Origin: Trinickia violacea
GTDB taxonomy: Bacteria; Pseudomonadota; Gammaproteobacteria; Burkholderiales; Burkholderiaceae
DNA length: 64,000 nucleotides
Direction: 5' to 3'
Assembly (NCBI RefSeq): GCF_005280735.1
Contig: NZ_CP040077.1
Coordinates: 1,550,001-1,614,000 of the forward strand
Made by a program: the position numbers and the translations under genes. The notes beneath the pieces were generated by a model. That model did not search any database. It saw only the letters and a list, made by a program, of their open reading frames with translations, and was not told the origin of the DNA. Position 1 is the first letter of the stretch. Every line of letters begins with the position of its first letter. This document shows, in pieces, positions 8,781-17,942 of this stretch.

Positions 8781-8793
8781 TTGTATAGACAAG
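8781..8793. promoter_or_regulatory. HutC operator upstream of hutH
   Basis: TTGTATAGACAAG matches 11 of 12 positions of the palindromic TTGTATATACAA pattern used by the GntR-type repressor HutC. It sits about 55 bases ahead of the hutH start. The repressor gene is the second gene of the operon, so the operon probably autoregulates and is induced by urocanate, the known HutC effector. Confidence 0.7.
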
Positions 8794-8846
8794 ATCGGGG
8801 CGCTAGACTGCCTCCACGTTTTCGATATCACAGGACCTTCCAACCC

Positions 8847-10373
8847 ATGTTGACTCTCACGCCCGGCCACCTGACCCTCCCCCAGCTGCGCCAAATCGCC
8901 CGCCGTCCTGTGAAGCTCCAGCTCGATCCGAAGAGCTTCGCAGCCATCGACGCCTGCGCCAAGGCCGTCGCCGATATCGCCGCGAAAGGCGAACCCGCCT
9001 ACGGCATCAATACCGGCTTCGGACGCCTCGCCAGCACGCATATCCCGCACGACCAGCTCGAGCTGCTGCAGCGCAATCTCGTGCTGTCGCACGCGGTCGG
9101 CGTCGGCGAACCGATGTCGGCGCCGGTCGTGCGCCTCTTGATCGCCCTCAAGGTGTCGAGCCTCGGCCGCGGCCACTCGGGCATCCGCCGCGAAGTCATC
9201 GACGCGCTCATCACGCTCTTCAATCATGACGTGCTGCCGGTGATTCCCGTCAAGGGCTCGGTCGGGGCGTCGGGCGACCTGGCGCCGCTCGCGCATATGT
9301 CGGCGGTGCTGCTCGGCATCGGCGAAGTGTTCATCCGCGGCGAGCGCGCCAGCGCCACCGAAGGCCTCTCGGCCGCCGGCCTCGCGCCGCTCACGCTGCA
9401 AGCGAAGGAGGGCCTCGCGCTGCTGAACGGCACGCAGGCTTCGGCCGCGCTAGCGCTCCACAACATGTTCGCGATCGAAGACCTGTACCGCACCGGCCTC
9501 GTGGCGGGCGCGCTGTCGGTCGATGCGGCCGCGGGCTCGGTCAAGCCGTTCGACGCGCGCATCCACGAACTGCGCGGCCACCCAGGCCAGATCGACGCGG
9601 CCGCGGCCTACCGCACGCTGCTCGACGGCTCCGGCATCAACCTCTCGCACCGCGACTGCGGCAAGGTGCAGGACCCGTACAGCCTGCGCTGCCAGCCGCA
9701 GGTGATGGGCGCGTGTCTCGACCAGATGCGCCACGCGGCCGACGTGCTGCTCATCGAAGCGAACGCGGTCTCCGACAACCCGCTGATCTTCCCGGACACC
9801 GGTGAAGTGCTCTCGGGCGGCAACTTCCATGCGGAGCCCGTCGCGTTCGCCGCCGACAACCTCGCGCTGGCCGCCGCCGAAATCGGCGCGCTCGCGGAAC
9901 GCCGCATCGCCTTGCTGATCGACGCGACGCTGTCGGGCCTGCCGCCGTTTCTCGTCAAGGATGGCGGCGTCAACTCCGGCTTCATGATTGCGCACGTGAC
10001 GGCCGCCGCGCTCGCTTCGGAAAACAAGACGCTCGCGCATCCGGCTTCGGTCGATTCGCTGCCGACTTCCGCGAATCAGGAAGACCACGTGTCGATGGCG
10101 ACGTTCGCTGCGCGCAAGCTCGCCGACATCGCCGAGAACACCGCGAACATCCTCGCGATCGAATTGCTCGCCGCCGCGCAAGGCGTGGACCTGCGCGGGC
10201 CGAACAAGACGAGCGGGGCGCTGCAGCGCGTGATGGACACCGTGCGCGAAGCCGTGCCGCACTACGAGCTCGACCACTACTTCGCACCGGACATCGCGGC
10301 GATCGCGAAGCTGGTGCAACGCGGCACGATCGCGTCGCACAGCCCGTTCTCGTTTGTATCCGAACAGCACTGA
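8847..10373 (+). CDS. hutH: Histidine ammonia-lyase
   Basis: A 508-residue enzyme of full family length that deaminates L-histidine to trans-urocanate and ammonia, the first step of histidine use. GSVGASGDLAPLAHMS at about residues 142-157 contains the Ala-Ser-Gly triad that cyclises into the MIO prosthetic group. The N-terminal YGINTGFG and the C-terminal SLPTSANQEDHVSM segment are also diagnostic. The ATG at 8847 gives the canonical N-terminus MLTLTPGHLTLPQLRQIARR. It is first gene of the hut operon, with a HutC-like operator 55 bases upstream. Confidence 0.98.
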   Translation: MLTLTPGHLTLPQLRQIARRPVKLQLDPKSFAAIDACAKAVADIAAKGEPAYGINTGFGRLASTHIPHDQLELLQRNLVLSHAVGVGEPMSAPVVRLLIALKVSSLGRGHSGIRREVIDALITLFNHDVLPVIPVKGSVGASGDLAPLAHMSAVLLGIGEVFIRGERASATEGLSAAGLAPLTLQAKEGLALLNGTQASAALALHNMFAIEDLYRTGLVAGALSVDAAAGSVKPFDARIHELRGHPGQIDAAAAYRTLLDGSGINLSHRDCGKVQDPYSLRCQPQVMGACLDQMRHAADVLLIEANAVSDNPLIFPDTGEVLSGGNFHAEPVAFAADNLALAAAEIGALAERRIALLIDATLSGLPPFLVKDGGVNSGFMIAHVTAAALASENKTLAHPASVDSLPTSANQEDHVSMATFAARKLADIAENTANILAIELLAAAQGVDLRGPNKTSGALQRVMDTVREAVPHYELDHYFAPDIAAIAKLVQRGTIASHSPFSFVSEQH

Positions 10374-10385
10374 GCGAACCGCACT

Positions 10386-10424
10386 AAGGCACGCAACCAA
10401 GGCACGCAACCAAGGCACGCAGGC
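10386..10424 (+). repeat. Three tandem 13-bp repeats between hutH and hutC
   Basis: The unit AAGGCACGCAACC occurs at 10386-10398 and 10399-10411, with a third copy degenerate in its last bases at 10412-10424. It is followed by further CGAA-rich short repeats. It lies in the 92-base untranslated gap between hutH and hutC. A slippage-prone simple repeat is the simplest reading. Confidence 0.85.
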
Positions 10425-10465
10425 CGAACCAAGACGAACGAAGCCGAACCCCACAAGGCACCCGC

Positions 10466-11161
10466 ATGAACGCTCCCGCATACCTGGAAATCAAGAACTT
10501 CATCCTCGCGCGCATCCATGCGGGCGAGTGGGCGGAGGGCGACCAGGTGCCATCGGAGAACGAGCTCGCGCGCGACTTCAAGGTGGCGCGCATGACGGTC
10601 AACCGCGCGTTGCGCGAGCTGACCTCGGAGCAGGTGCTCACGCGCGTGCAGGGCGCCGGCACGTTCGTCGCCCGGCCGAAGTACGAATCGACGCTCGTGG
10701 CGATCCGCAGCATCTCGGACGAGATCGTCGCGCGCGGCCATCGTCATCACGCGAGCGTGCTGCACCTCGGCGCGACGATCGCCGACGACACGCTCGCCGA
10801 CGAAATGCAGGTGAGCGCGGGCAGCCCGGTGTTCCATTCACGCGTGCTGCACTTCGAAAACGACGAGCCGGTGCAGCTCGAAGAACGCTGGGTCAACCCG
10901 GCGGTGGCGCCCGAATACGCGCTGCAGGACTTTGCGCTGACCACGCCGAACCAGTACCTCGTGCGCGTCGCGCCGTTGCAGCGCGTCGAGTACCGGATCG
11001 AAGCCGCAGTGCCCGAGGACGACACGCGCAAGCATCTGACGATGAGCGACACCGAGCCGTGCCTGATGCTGCATCGGCGCACGTGGTCGCAGGGCGTGGT
11101 CGCCTCGGTGGCCAATCTCTGGCACCCCGGCACCCGCTATCGCTTCACCGGACATTTCTGA
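10466..11161 (+). CDS. hutC: Histidine utilization repressor HutC (GntR family)
   Basis: A 231-residue GntR/HutC-subfamily repressor. The winged helix-turn-helix at residues 1-70 reads GDQVPSENELARDFKVARMT then VNRALRELTSEQVLTRVQGA; the rest is a UTRA effector domain (for example QLEERWVNPAVAPEYALQDF). HutC proteins bind urocanate and release the operator. Here the gene lies between hutH and hutU, making the repressor part of its own operon, and the TTGTATA-type sites ahead of hutH are its likely target. Confidence 0.96.
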   Translation: MNAPAYLEIKNFILARIHAGEWAEGDQVPSENELARDFKVARMTVNRALRELTSEQVLTRVQGAGTFVARPKYESTLVAIRSISDEIVARGHRHHASVLHLGATIADDTLADEMQVSAGSPVFHSRVLHFENDEPVQLEERWVNPAVAPEYALQDFALTTPNQYLVRVAPLQRVEYRIEAAVPEDDTRKHLTMSDTEPCLMLHRRTWSQGVVASVANLWHPGTRYRFTGHF

Positions 11162-11243
11162 ACCGAATCCCTTTGCCATTGCGAGGTCGTCCGCACGGTC
11201 CCTCGCCAACCCGACGAACCCGACGAAACTGAAGAGAGCCGAC

Positions 11244-12932
11244 ATGAACAATCCGAAGCACATCGACCCGCGCCTGGACCCGACCCGCACGATCCGCGCG
11301 CCGCGCGGCACCGAAAAGAGCTGCAAGAGCTGGCTGACCGAGGCGGCGTTCCGGATGATCCAGAACAACCTCGATCCCGAAGTCGCCGAGCATCCGCATG
11401 CGCTCGTCGTGTACGGCGGCATCGGGCGCGCGGCGCGCAACTGGGATTGCTTCGATCAGATCCTCGCCTCGCTCAAGGACTTGAACGACGACGAGACGCT
11501 CCTGATTCAATCGGGCAAGCCGGTCGGCGTGTTCCGCACGCATGCCGACGCGCCGCGCGTGCTGCTGGCGAACTCGAATCTCGTGCCGCATTGGGCGACC
11601 TGGGAGCACTTCCACGAGCTCGACCGCAAGGGCCTCATGATGTACGGCCAGATGACGGCGGGCAGCTGGATCTACATCGGCAGCCAGGGCATCGTGCAGG
11701 GCACCTATGAGACGTTCTTCTCGGTCGCGAACCAGCACTTCAACGGCGACCCGCAGGGCCGCTGGATTCTGACGGGCGGCTTGGGCGGCATGGGCGGCGC
11801 CCAGCCGCTCGCGGCGACGATGGCGGGCTTCTCGATGATCGCGGTTGAATGCGACGAGACGCGCATCGATTTCCGCTTGAAGACGCGCTACGTCGACAAG
11901 AAGGCGAAGACGCTCGACGAAGCGCTAGCGATGATCGAAGAGGCGAAGCAGAGCGGCAAGCCGGTGTCGGTGGGCCTCCTCGGCAACGCGGCCGACGTGT
12001 TCGCCGAATGCGTCGCGCGCGGCATCACGCCCGATTGCGTGACGGACCAGACGAGCGCGCACGATCCGATCCACGGCTACCTGCCGCAAGGCTGGAACGT
12101 CGAGCAATGGCGCGAGCGCCAGAAGGTCGATCCGCAGAGCATCGTGCAGCCCGCGAAGCAATCGATGGCCAAGCAAGTCGAAGCGATGCTCGAGCTGCAA
12201 AAGCGCGGCGCGGCGACGCTCGATTACGGCAACAACATCCGCCAGATGGCGCTCGAAATGGGCGTGAAGAACGCGTTCGATTTCCCGGGCTTCGTGCCGG
12301 CGTATATCCGTCCGCTGTTCTGCGAAGGCAAGGGCCCGTTCCGCTGGGTCGCGCTGTCGGGCGATCCCGAGGACATCTACAAGACCGATGCGAAGGTCAA
12401 GGAACTGATCCCCGACGATCCGCATCTGCACAACTGGCTCGACATGGCGCGCGAACGCATCGCGTTCCAGGGCCTGCCCGCGCGCATTTGCTGGGTCGGC
12501 GTGAAGGACCGCTATCGCCTGGGCCTCGCGTTCAACGAGATGGTCAAGAACGGCGAGCTGAAGGCGCCGGTCGTGATCGGGCGCGATCACCTCGATACGG
12601 GTTCGGTCGCGAGCCCGAACCGCGAGACCGAATCGATGAAGGACGGCTCGGATGCCGTCAGCGACTGGCCGCTGCTCAACGCGCTCTTGAACACCGCGGG
12701 CGGCGCGACGTGGGTGTCGCTGCACCACGGCGGCGGCGTCGGGATGGGCTTCTCGCAGCACTCGGGCGTCGTGATCGTCTGCGACGGCACGGACGCCGCC
12801 GCGCGCCGCGTCGAACGCGTGCTGTTCAACGATCCGGCCACGGGCGTGATGCGCCACGCGGACGCCGGCTACGAGCTCGCGCAGCAGACCGCGCGCGAAG
12901 CCGGCCTCAAGCTGCCGATGCTGGGGCGCTGA
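11244..12932 (+). CDS. hutU: Urocanate hydratase
   Basis: A 562-residue urocanase that adds water to urocanate to give 4-imidazolone-5-propionate using tightly bound NAD+ as electrophile. GGLGGMGGAQPLAATMAG is the NAD-binding glycine motif, and WVSLHHGGGVGMGFSQHSG near the C-terminus is the conserved family segment. Length matches the family. GAAGAGAG precedes the ATG. It is the third gene of the hut operon, followed two bases after its stop by the hutD start. Confidence 0.98.
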   Translation: MNNPKHIDPRLDPTRTIRAPRGTEKSCKSWLTEAAFRMIQNNLDPEVAEHPHALVVYGGIGRAARNWDCFDQILASLKDLNDDETLLIQSGKPVGVFRTHADAPRVLLANSNLVPHWATWEHFHELDRKGLMMYGQMTAGSWIYIGSQGIVQGTYETFFSVANQHFNGDPQGRWILTGGLGGMGGAQPLAATMAGFSMIAVECDETRIDFRLKTRYVDKKAKTLDEALAMIEEAKQSGKPVSVGLLGNAADVFAECVARGITPDCVTDQTSAHDPIHGYLPQGWNVEQWRERQKVDPQSIVQPAKQSMAKQVEAMLELQKRGAATLDYGNNIRQMALEMGVKNAFDFPGFVPAYIRPLFCEGKGPFRWVALSGDPEDIYKTDAKVKELIPDDPHLHNWLDMARERIAFQGLPARICWVGVKDRYRLGLAFNEMVKNGELKAPVVIGRDHLDTGSVASPNRETESMKDGSDAVSDWPLLNALLNTAGGATWVSLHHGGGVGMGFSQHSGVVIVCDGTDAAARRVERVLFNDPATGVMRHADAGYELAQQTAREAGLKLPMLGR

Positions 12933-12934
12933 AC

Positions 12935-13588
12935 ATGGCCTCCGGCGCGGGTGAGGGAACGACACAGCCGCAGCAGGGGCACGAAGGGCGCGCGGGTGCG
13001 GTCACGCTCTTGCGCGCGGCCGATCTCGTCGCGTCGCGCTGGAAGAACGGCGGGGGCGTGACGCGCGAGATCGCCGCGTATCCGTGGGGCTCGGACCTCG
13101 ATACGTTCGTGTGGCGCGTGAGCGTCGCGGACGTCGAGCAGCCGGGACCGTTCTCGCGTTTTCCGGGCATCGACCGCACGCTCGTCCTGCTCTCGGGCAA
13201 CGGCATGCTGCTCGACGAGCGCGGCGGCATCACGTACTCGCTGATGAAGCCGCTCGACGCCGCGCACTTCAACGGCGAGACGGCAATCGACGCGAGCCTC
13301 GTCGACGGCCCGACGCGCGACTTCAACCTGATGCTGCGGCGCGGCCGCGTGCGAGGGTTGATCGACGTGTGGCGCGGCCAGGCGGAGCACACGCTCGACG
13401 CGGACGTGATGCTGCTCTTCTGCGCGAGCGGGACGTTCGACGTCGCGCTGGGCGTGGAGGCTTCCGGCGCCGGCGCGCCGGTCACGCTCGGCGAGACCGA
13501 TACGCTGTGCATCGAAGCGCCTCGCGCGCTGTCGTGCGCGGTGTCCGGCTCGGGCGTGATGCTCGCCGTGTACATCCGCTACGTGTGA
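12935..13588 (+). CDS. hutD: HutD family protein
   Basis: A 217-residue bicupin-like protein of the HutD family. VASRWKNGGGVTREIAAYP and the following WRVSVADVEQPGPFSRFPGI are the diagnostic segments. HutD is not an enzyme of the pathway; in other bacteria it has been proposed to buffer or limit hut expression by binding a pathway intermediate. The ATG lies two bases after the hutU stop, so the start is tightly constrained and the gene clearly belongs to the operon. The first 16 residues are a poorly conserved extension. Confidence 0.93.
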   Translation: MASGAGEGTTQPQQGHEGRAGAVTLLRAADLVASRWKNGGGVTREIAAYPWGSDLDTFVWRVSVADVEQPGPFSRFPGIDRTLVLLSGNGMLLDERGGITYSLMKPLDAAHFNGETAIDASLVDGPTRDFNLMLRRGRVRGLIDVWRGQAEHTLDADVMLLFCASGTFDVALGVEASGAGAPVTLGETDTLCIEAPRALSCAVSGSGVMLAVYIRYV

Positions 13589-13647
13589 GCAGGCCTTGGC
13601 CTGCTTCAAGCCCTAGCCCGCTTCACGCAAACCGTTTCGAGCACGCG

Positions 13648-14907
13648 ATGAACGACACAGTCTGGCAGCACTTTCATCTCTGTCCGCAAGGCGACCCCGA
13701 TCACACGATCCGCGATGCGGCGCTCGCCGTGCGCGACGGCAAAGTCGCGTGGCTCGGCGCCGCGCGCGACCTGCCCGCCGAATTCGCGGCGTGGCCGCGC
13801 GAGAATCTGGGCGGCGCGTGGGTCACGCCGGGTCTCGTCGATTGCCACACGCATCTGGTCTACGGCGGCCAGCGCGCCGACGAATTCGCGATGCGCCTCG
13901 CCGGCGTCAGCTACGAAGCCATCGCCAAGCGCGGCGGCGGCATCGTCTCGACGGTGCGCGCGACGCGCGCGGCGAGCGAGGCCGAGTTGCTGCGCGCATC
14001 GGCGGCACGCCTCGAGCCGCTGATCGCCGAAGGCGTCACCGCGATCGAAATCAAATCGGGCTATGGCCTCGACCTCGACAGCGAGCGCAAGATGCTGCGC
14101 GTCGCGCGCGAGCTGGGCCGCCGCTATCCCGTCTCGGTCTACACGACGTTTCTCGGCGCGCACGCGTTGCCGCCCGAATTCGCCAACCGCGCCGACGACT
14201 ATATCGGCGAAGTCTGCGACCGCATGCTGCCCGCGCTCGCGGACGAAGGGCTCGTCGACGCGGTCGATGTGTTCTGCGAGCGCATCGGCTTCACGCTCGC
14301 GCAGAGCGAGCGCGTGTTCGAAGCGGCCGCGCGCCGCAACTTGCCCGTCAAGATGCACGCCGAGCAGTTGAGCAACAGCGGCGGCACGGCGCTCGCCGCG
14401 CGCTATCGGGCGCTATCCGCCGATCACCTCGAATTCCTCGACGAAGCGGGCGTCGCCGCCATGAAGGAAGCGGGCACCGTCGCCGTGCTGCTGCCGGGCG
14501 CGTATTACTTCATCCGCGAAACGCAATTGCCGCCGATCGACCTGCTGCGCCGCTACGACGTGCCGATGGCGATCTCGACCGACAGCAACCCCGGCACGTC
14601 GCCGTCGACGTCGCTCGTTGCGATGCTGAACCTCGCGTGCACGCTGTTCCGCCTGACCGTGCCCGAAGTGCTGAAGGGCGTCACGCAACATGCGGCGCGC
14701 GCACTCGGGCAACACGAGCGGCACGGCGAGCTCGCGGTGGGGCGCGAGGCGGACTTCGTCGCGTGGTCCGTCGATACGCTCGCCGAACTCGCCTACTGGA
14801 TCGGGCGGCCGCTCACGCAGCGCGTCGTGCGCGCGGGCGACACCGTCTATCTGCGCGACGCGCATCCGATCCTGGAACCGGCACCTCTTCACGCTTTCGA
14901 TCGATGA
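13648..14907 (+). CDS. hutI: Imidazolonepropionase
   Basis: A 419-residue amidohydrolase-fold enzyme that opens imidazolone-5-propionate to N-formimino-L-glutamate. Metal and active-site motifs are in order: DCHTHLVYGGQRADEF (HxH), EIKSGYGLDL, KMHAEQLSNSGG and STDSNPGTSPS. The start at ATG 13648 gives the normal N-terminus; the frame is open upstream but overlaps hutD. The stop overlaps the hutF start by 4 bases (ATGA), implying translational coupling. Confidence 0.97.
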   Translation: MNDTVWQHFHLCPQGDPDHTIRDAALAVRDGKVAWLGAARDLPAEFAAWPRENLGGAWVTPGLVDCHTHLVYGGQRADEFAMRLAGVSYEAIAKRGGGIVSTVRATRAASEAELLRASAARLEPLIAEGVTAIEIKSGYGLDLDSERKMLRVARELGRRYPVSVYTTFLGAHALPPEFANRADDYIGEVCDRMLPALADEGLVDAVDVFCERIGFTLAQSERVFEAAARRNLPVKMHAEQLSNSGGTALAARYRALSADHLEFLDEAGVAAMKEAGTVAVLLPGAYYFIRETQLPPIDLLRRYDVPMAISTDSNPGTSPSTSLVAMLNLACTLFRLTVPEVLKGVTQHAARALGQHERHGELAVGREADFVAWSVDTLAELAYWIGRPLTQRVVRAGDTVYLRDAHPILEPAPLHAFDR

Positions 14908-16283
14908 CTGGAAATCACACGCTTTTTGCCGAGCACGCGTATTTGCCGGATGGCTGGCGACGCAATGTGCTGCTCGAATGGGACGACGCGGGCGTGCTCG
15001 TAGCCGTCAGGCCCGATGGCACGGCAGCGCCGAATGTCGCGCGCGCGGCGGGCCCGGTCATGCCCGGCATGCCGAACCTGCACTCGCATGCGTTCCAGCG
15101 CGCGATGGCGGGTCTGGCCGAATATCGCGCCAACGCCACCGACAACTTCTGGAGCTGGCGCGACCTGATGTACCGCTTCGCCGCGCGCATCACGCCCGAA
15201 GGGCTCGGTGCGATCGCGCGCTGGCTCTACATCGAGATGCTGAAGGCGGGCTATACGTCGGTGTGCGAGTTCCACTACGTGCATCACATGGCCGACGGCG
15301 GCCGCTACGCGAATGCGGCGGAGCTCGCCGAGCGCGTGGTCGATGCCGCCGCGAGCACGGGCATCGGCATGACGATGCTGCCGGTGCTCTACCAGTACAG
15401 CGGCTTTGGCGCGCGTGCGCCGCGCGACGATCAGCGCCGCTTCATCAATACGCCGGACAGTCTGCTCGAGCTGCTCTCGACGTTGCGCCGTGCACGTCCC
15501 GAGCACGCCGCGCTGCGTTACGGCGTGGCGCCGCATTCGCTGCGCGCGGTGTCGGAAGAGTCGCTGCGCGCGTTGCTCGCCGGACTCGATGCGAACGCCC
15601 CGGTGCACATCCATATCGCCGAGCAAACGGGCGAAGTCGACGACTGCCTCGCGACGACCGGCGCACGCCCCGTGCAGTGGCTGCTCGACCGCTTCGACGT
15701 GGACGCGCGCTGGTGCCTCGTGCACGCCACGCACATCGACGACGGCGAGACCGTCGCGCTCGCGAAGAGCCGCGCCGTGGCCGGACTGTGCCTGACGACC
15801 GAGGCGAATCTCGGCGACGGCGTGTTCCCGGCGCACGCGTATCTCGAAGCGCACGGGCGCTTCGGTGTCGGGTCGGATAGCCATATCGGCGTCGATTGGC
15901 GTGCCGAGCTGCGGCTGCTCGAATACGGGCAGCGTCTCGTGCGGCGGCAGCGCAACGTGCTGGCGTCGGACGCGCATTCGCACGTCGCCGACCGTCTCTT
16001 CGACGCGGCGCTCGAGGGCGGCGCGCAAGCGACCGGGCGCGCGACGGGCGCGTTGCGAGCGGGGTGCTGCGCCGATTGGCTGGTGCTCGACCCGGATCAC
16101 CCGAGCCTCGCCGAGCACGCGCCCGGCAAGTGGCTCTCCGGCATCGTCTTCTGCGAGCATGGCGAAACGCCGGTGCGCGATGTCTATGCGGGCGGACGGC
16201 CCGTCGTGCAGGCGCGCCGGCACGCCGACGAGGCGGTGGCGTATGCTGCGTATCGCGCGGCGATTGCCGAGCTGCTCGACTAA
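14904..16283 (+). CDS. hutF: Formimidoylglutamate deiminase
   Basis: A 459-residue amidohydrolase that deiminates formiminoglutamate to N-formylglutamate and ammonia. Motifs visible: PNLHSHAFQRAMAG (metal HxH), HIHIAEQTGEVDDC, HATHIDDGE and GSDSHIGVDW. Its presence together with hutG defines the five-step route via formylglutamate, instead of the four-step formiminoglutamase route. The ATG overlaps the hutI stop. Confidence 0.97.
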   Translation: MTGNHTLFAEHAYLPDGWRRNVLLEWDDAGVLVAVRPDGTAAPNVARAAGPVMPGMPNLHSHAFQRAMAGLAEYRANATDNFWSWRDLMYRFAARITPEGLGAIARWLYIEMLKAGYTSVCEFHYVHHMADGGRYANAAELAERVVDAAASTGIGMTMLPVLYQYSGFGARAPRDDQRRFINTPDSLLELLSTLRRARPEHAALRYGVAPHSLRAVSEESLRALLAGLDANAPVHIHIAEQTGEVDDCLATTGARPVQWLLDRFDVDARWCLVHATHIDDGETVALAKSRAVAGLCLTTEANLGDGVFPAHAYLEAHGRFGVGSDSHIGVDWRAELRLLEYGQRLVRRQRNVLASDAHSHVADRLFDAALEGGAQATGRATGALRAGCCADWLVLDPDHPSLAEHAPGKWLSGIVFCEHGETPVRDVYAGGRPVVQARRHADEAVAYAAYRAAIAELLD

Positions 16284-16313
16284 TTCGACAACCATTCAGT
16301 CACGCGCACTGCC

Positions 16314-17126
16314 ATGACCGATTCCACCGATCTTCCGATTTTCTCCCTGCATCGCGGCACCCAGCCGCTGCTGATCTCGATCCCGCACCTCGGCACGCGC
16401 ATCGCCGACGACATCGCGGCGACGATGACGTCGGCTGCGATGCGCGTCGACGATTGCGACTGGCACCTCGACCGTCTGTATGCGTTCGCGAAGCGGCTCG
16501 GGGCTTCGATCCTGATCCCGGCGTATGCGCGCTACGTGATCGATTTGAACCGCCCGCCCGATGGCGCGAACCTTTATCCGGGGCAGGATACGACCGGGCT
16601 TTTGCCTGTCGATACCTTCGATAAGGAGCCGCTCTATCAGCCGGGGCGCGAGCCGGACGAGGCAGAAATGGCTCGTCGTCGCGAGCTTTACTGGAAGCCG
16701 TATCATGCGGCGCTCGTAGACGAGCTGGCCGCGCTCAAGGCGCGGCACGGCAAGGTGCTGCTGTGGGAGGCGCATTCGATTCGCTCGCACGTGCCGCGCT
16801 TTTTCGAAGGGCGTTTGCCGGACTTCAACTTCGGCACGTCAGGCGGCGCGACGGCGGCCGCGGGCCTCGCCGAAGCGCTGGCCGACATCGTGACGAAGCA
16901 CGGCGGCTATACGGCGGTGGCAAACGGGCGTTTCAAGGGCGGCTACATCACGCGCCACTACGGGGTGCCCGCCAGCGGCATCCACGCGGTGCAGCTGGAG
17001 CTGTCGCAGATCACCTATATGGAAGAGCGGATGCCGTATGCCTATGACGACGCGCTCGCGGCGAAAGTCGAACCGCTGCTGGAAACGCTGGTCAAGACGG
17101 CGCTTGGGCGCGTAGCGTCAAACTGA
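16314..17126 (+). CDS. hutG: N-formylglutamate deformylase
   Basis: A 270-residue zinc amidohydrolase (FGase family) that releases formate and L-glutamate from N-formylglutamate, ending the pathway. LLISIPHLGTRIADDI and DDCDWHLDRLYAFAKRLG near the N-terminus, then YVIDLNRPPDGANLYPGQDT, are family-specific metal and substrate segments. It starts 30 bases after hutF and is the last gene of the operon; a convergent CBS-domain gene follows with only 26 bases between the stops. Confidence 0.97.
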   Translation: MTDSTDLPIFSLHRGTQPLLISIPHLGTRIADDIAATMTSAAMRVDDCDWHLDRLYAFAKRLGASILIPAYARYVIDLNRPPDGANLYPGQDTTGLLPVDTFDKEPLYQPGREPDEAEMARRRELYWKPYHAALVDELAALKARHGKVLLWEAHSIRSHVPRFFEGRLPDFNFGTSGGATAAAGLAEALADIVTKHGGYTAVANGRFKGGYITRHYGVPASGIHAVQLELSQITYMEERMPYAYDDALAAKVEPLLETLVKTALGRVASN

Positions 17127-17152
17127 CTTTTGCAGGGCATCCGCATCGAGAA

Positions 17153-17845
17153 TTACAGCGTCGGAATCACGCTCGGAATCTCAAGGTGGTATTCCACGCG
17201 CTTGACGCCCGGCACGTCCTCGGCCGCAATGCGGATGGCGCGCCTTTCCTCTTCGGATTCGATCATGCCCCATAGATGCGCGACACCGTCCTTGACGAGC
17301 ACGCCCTGCTTCGGCAACCCCCAGCGCTGCCCGTGCATTTTTAGGACTATCGCGTCGCGCAGGCTTGCGTCATCGTGCGAAATCGAATCCACGGGCGGAG
17401 CAACGCTCGCGAGTGCGCGGATCAGATTCGAACGGCTGACGATTCCGACCAGCTTGCCGTCCTTCAGCACCGGCACGCTCTTGAGATGCCGGCGCTCCAT
17501 GAGGTCCGCGATCTGATCGAGCCGCGTGTCCTCGGAAATCGAAATCACCTGGTCGCACATCACGTCGCCGACCAAATGCCCGTGCTCCTTCACATACCTC
17601 GCGGCTTGCTCGCGAGGCGACGACAGCAGAAAATCAAGCCACCACGGGCGCTTCCCATGGACAGTGCCGTTTTCCACGCGATGCAGCAGATCGCTGTGGC
17701 TGACGAAGCCGACAACCCGTCCGTTCGCATCGACGACCGGCATGCTGCTGATACGGTTGTCGACGAACAGTCGTGCCGCCTCGTGAATCGACGTTTCCGG
17801 CGTGGCGGTGATGACGGACGTCGTCATGATGTCTAGTGCGCGCAT
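17153..17845 (-). CDS. CBS-CBS-BON domain protein
   Basis: A 230-residue cytosolic protein. Two CBS repeats are clear: MTTSVITATPETSIHEAARL with VVGFVSHSDLL, and MCDQVISISEDTRLDQIADL with LVGIVSRSNLIR; a C-terminal BON domain (LRDAIVLKMHGQRWG, GVKRVEYHLEIP) follows. CBS pairs bind adenosyl ligands and report energy state; BON domains bind membranes or other proteins. The combination is widespread in Burkholderiales and the target is unknown. It is downstream of, but 97 bases away from, the pstS-type gene on the same strand. Confidence 0.92.
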   Translation of the reverse strand: MRALDIMTTSVITATPETSIHEAARLFVDNRISSMPVVDANGRVVGFVSHSDLLHRVENGTVHGKRPWWLDFLLSSPREQAARYVKEHGHLVGDVMCDQVISISEDTRLDQIADLMERRHLKSVPVLKDGKLVGIVSRSNLIRALASVAPPVDSISHDDASLRDAIVLKMHGQRWGLPKQGVLVKDGVAHLWGMIESEEERRAIRIAAEDVPGVKRVEYHLEIPSVIPTL

Positions 17846-17942
17846 GATCGCTCCTCCATGGTGTTCGCGAGGGGTCCCCGTCCGCGGGGCATATCTATCC
17901 TAAAGCGGCAGCAGATCTGTCGACTCGAATCGTGCAGGGCGC

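Larger units (their letters stand above)
8248..8846. promoter_or_regulatory. Intergenic region carrying the hut promoter
   Basis: A 600-base gap between the leftward mini-gene and hutH. It contains a 7-bp stem GTCGAGG (8363-8369) / CCTCGAC (8381-8387) and two copies of a HutC-like half-palindrome, listed separately. No frame in it looks coding. The length leaves room for more regulation (for example sigma54 or CRP-type control) but I see no clear -24/-12 element. Confidence 0.5.

Noticed and set aside
10386..10424. Tandem repeats as a CRISPR array
   Set aside because: The 13-bp units are directly adjacent with no spacers, and no cas genes are present.
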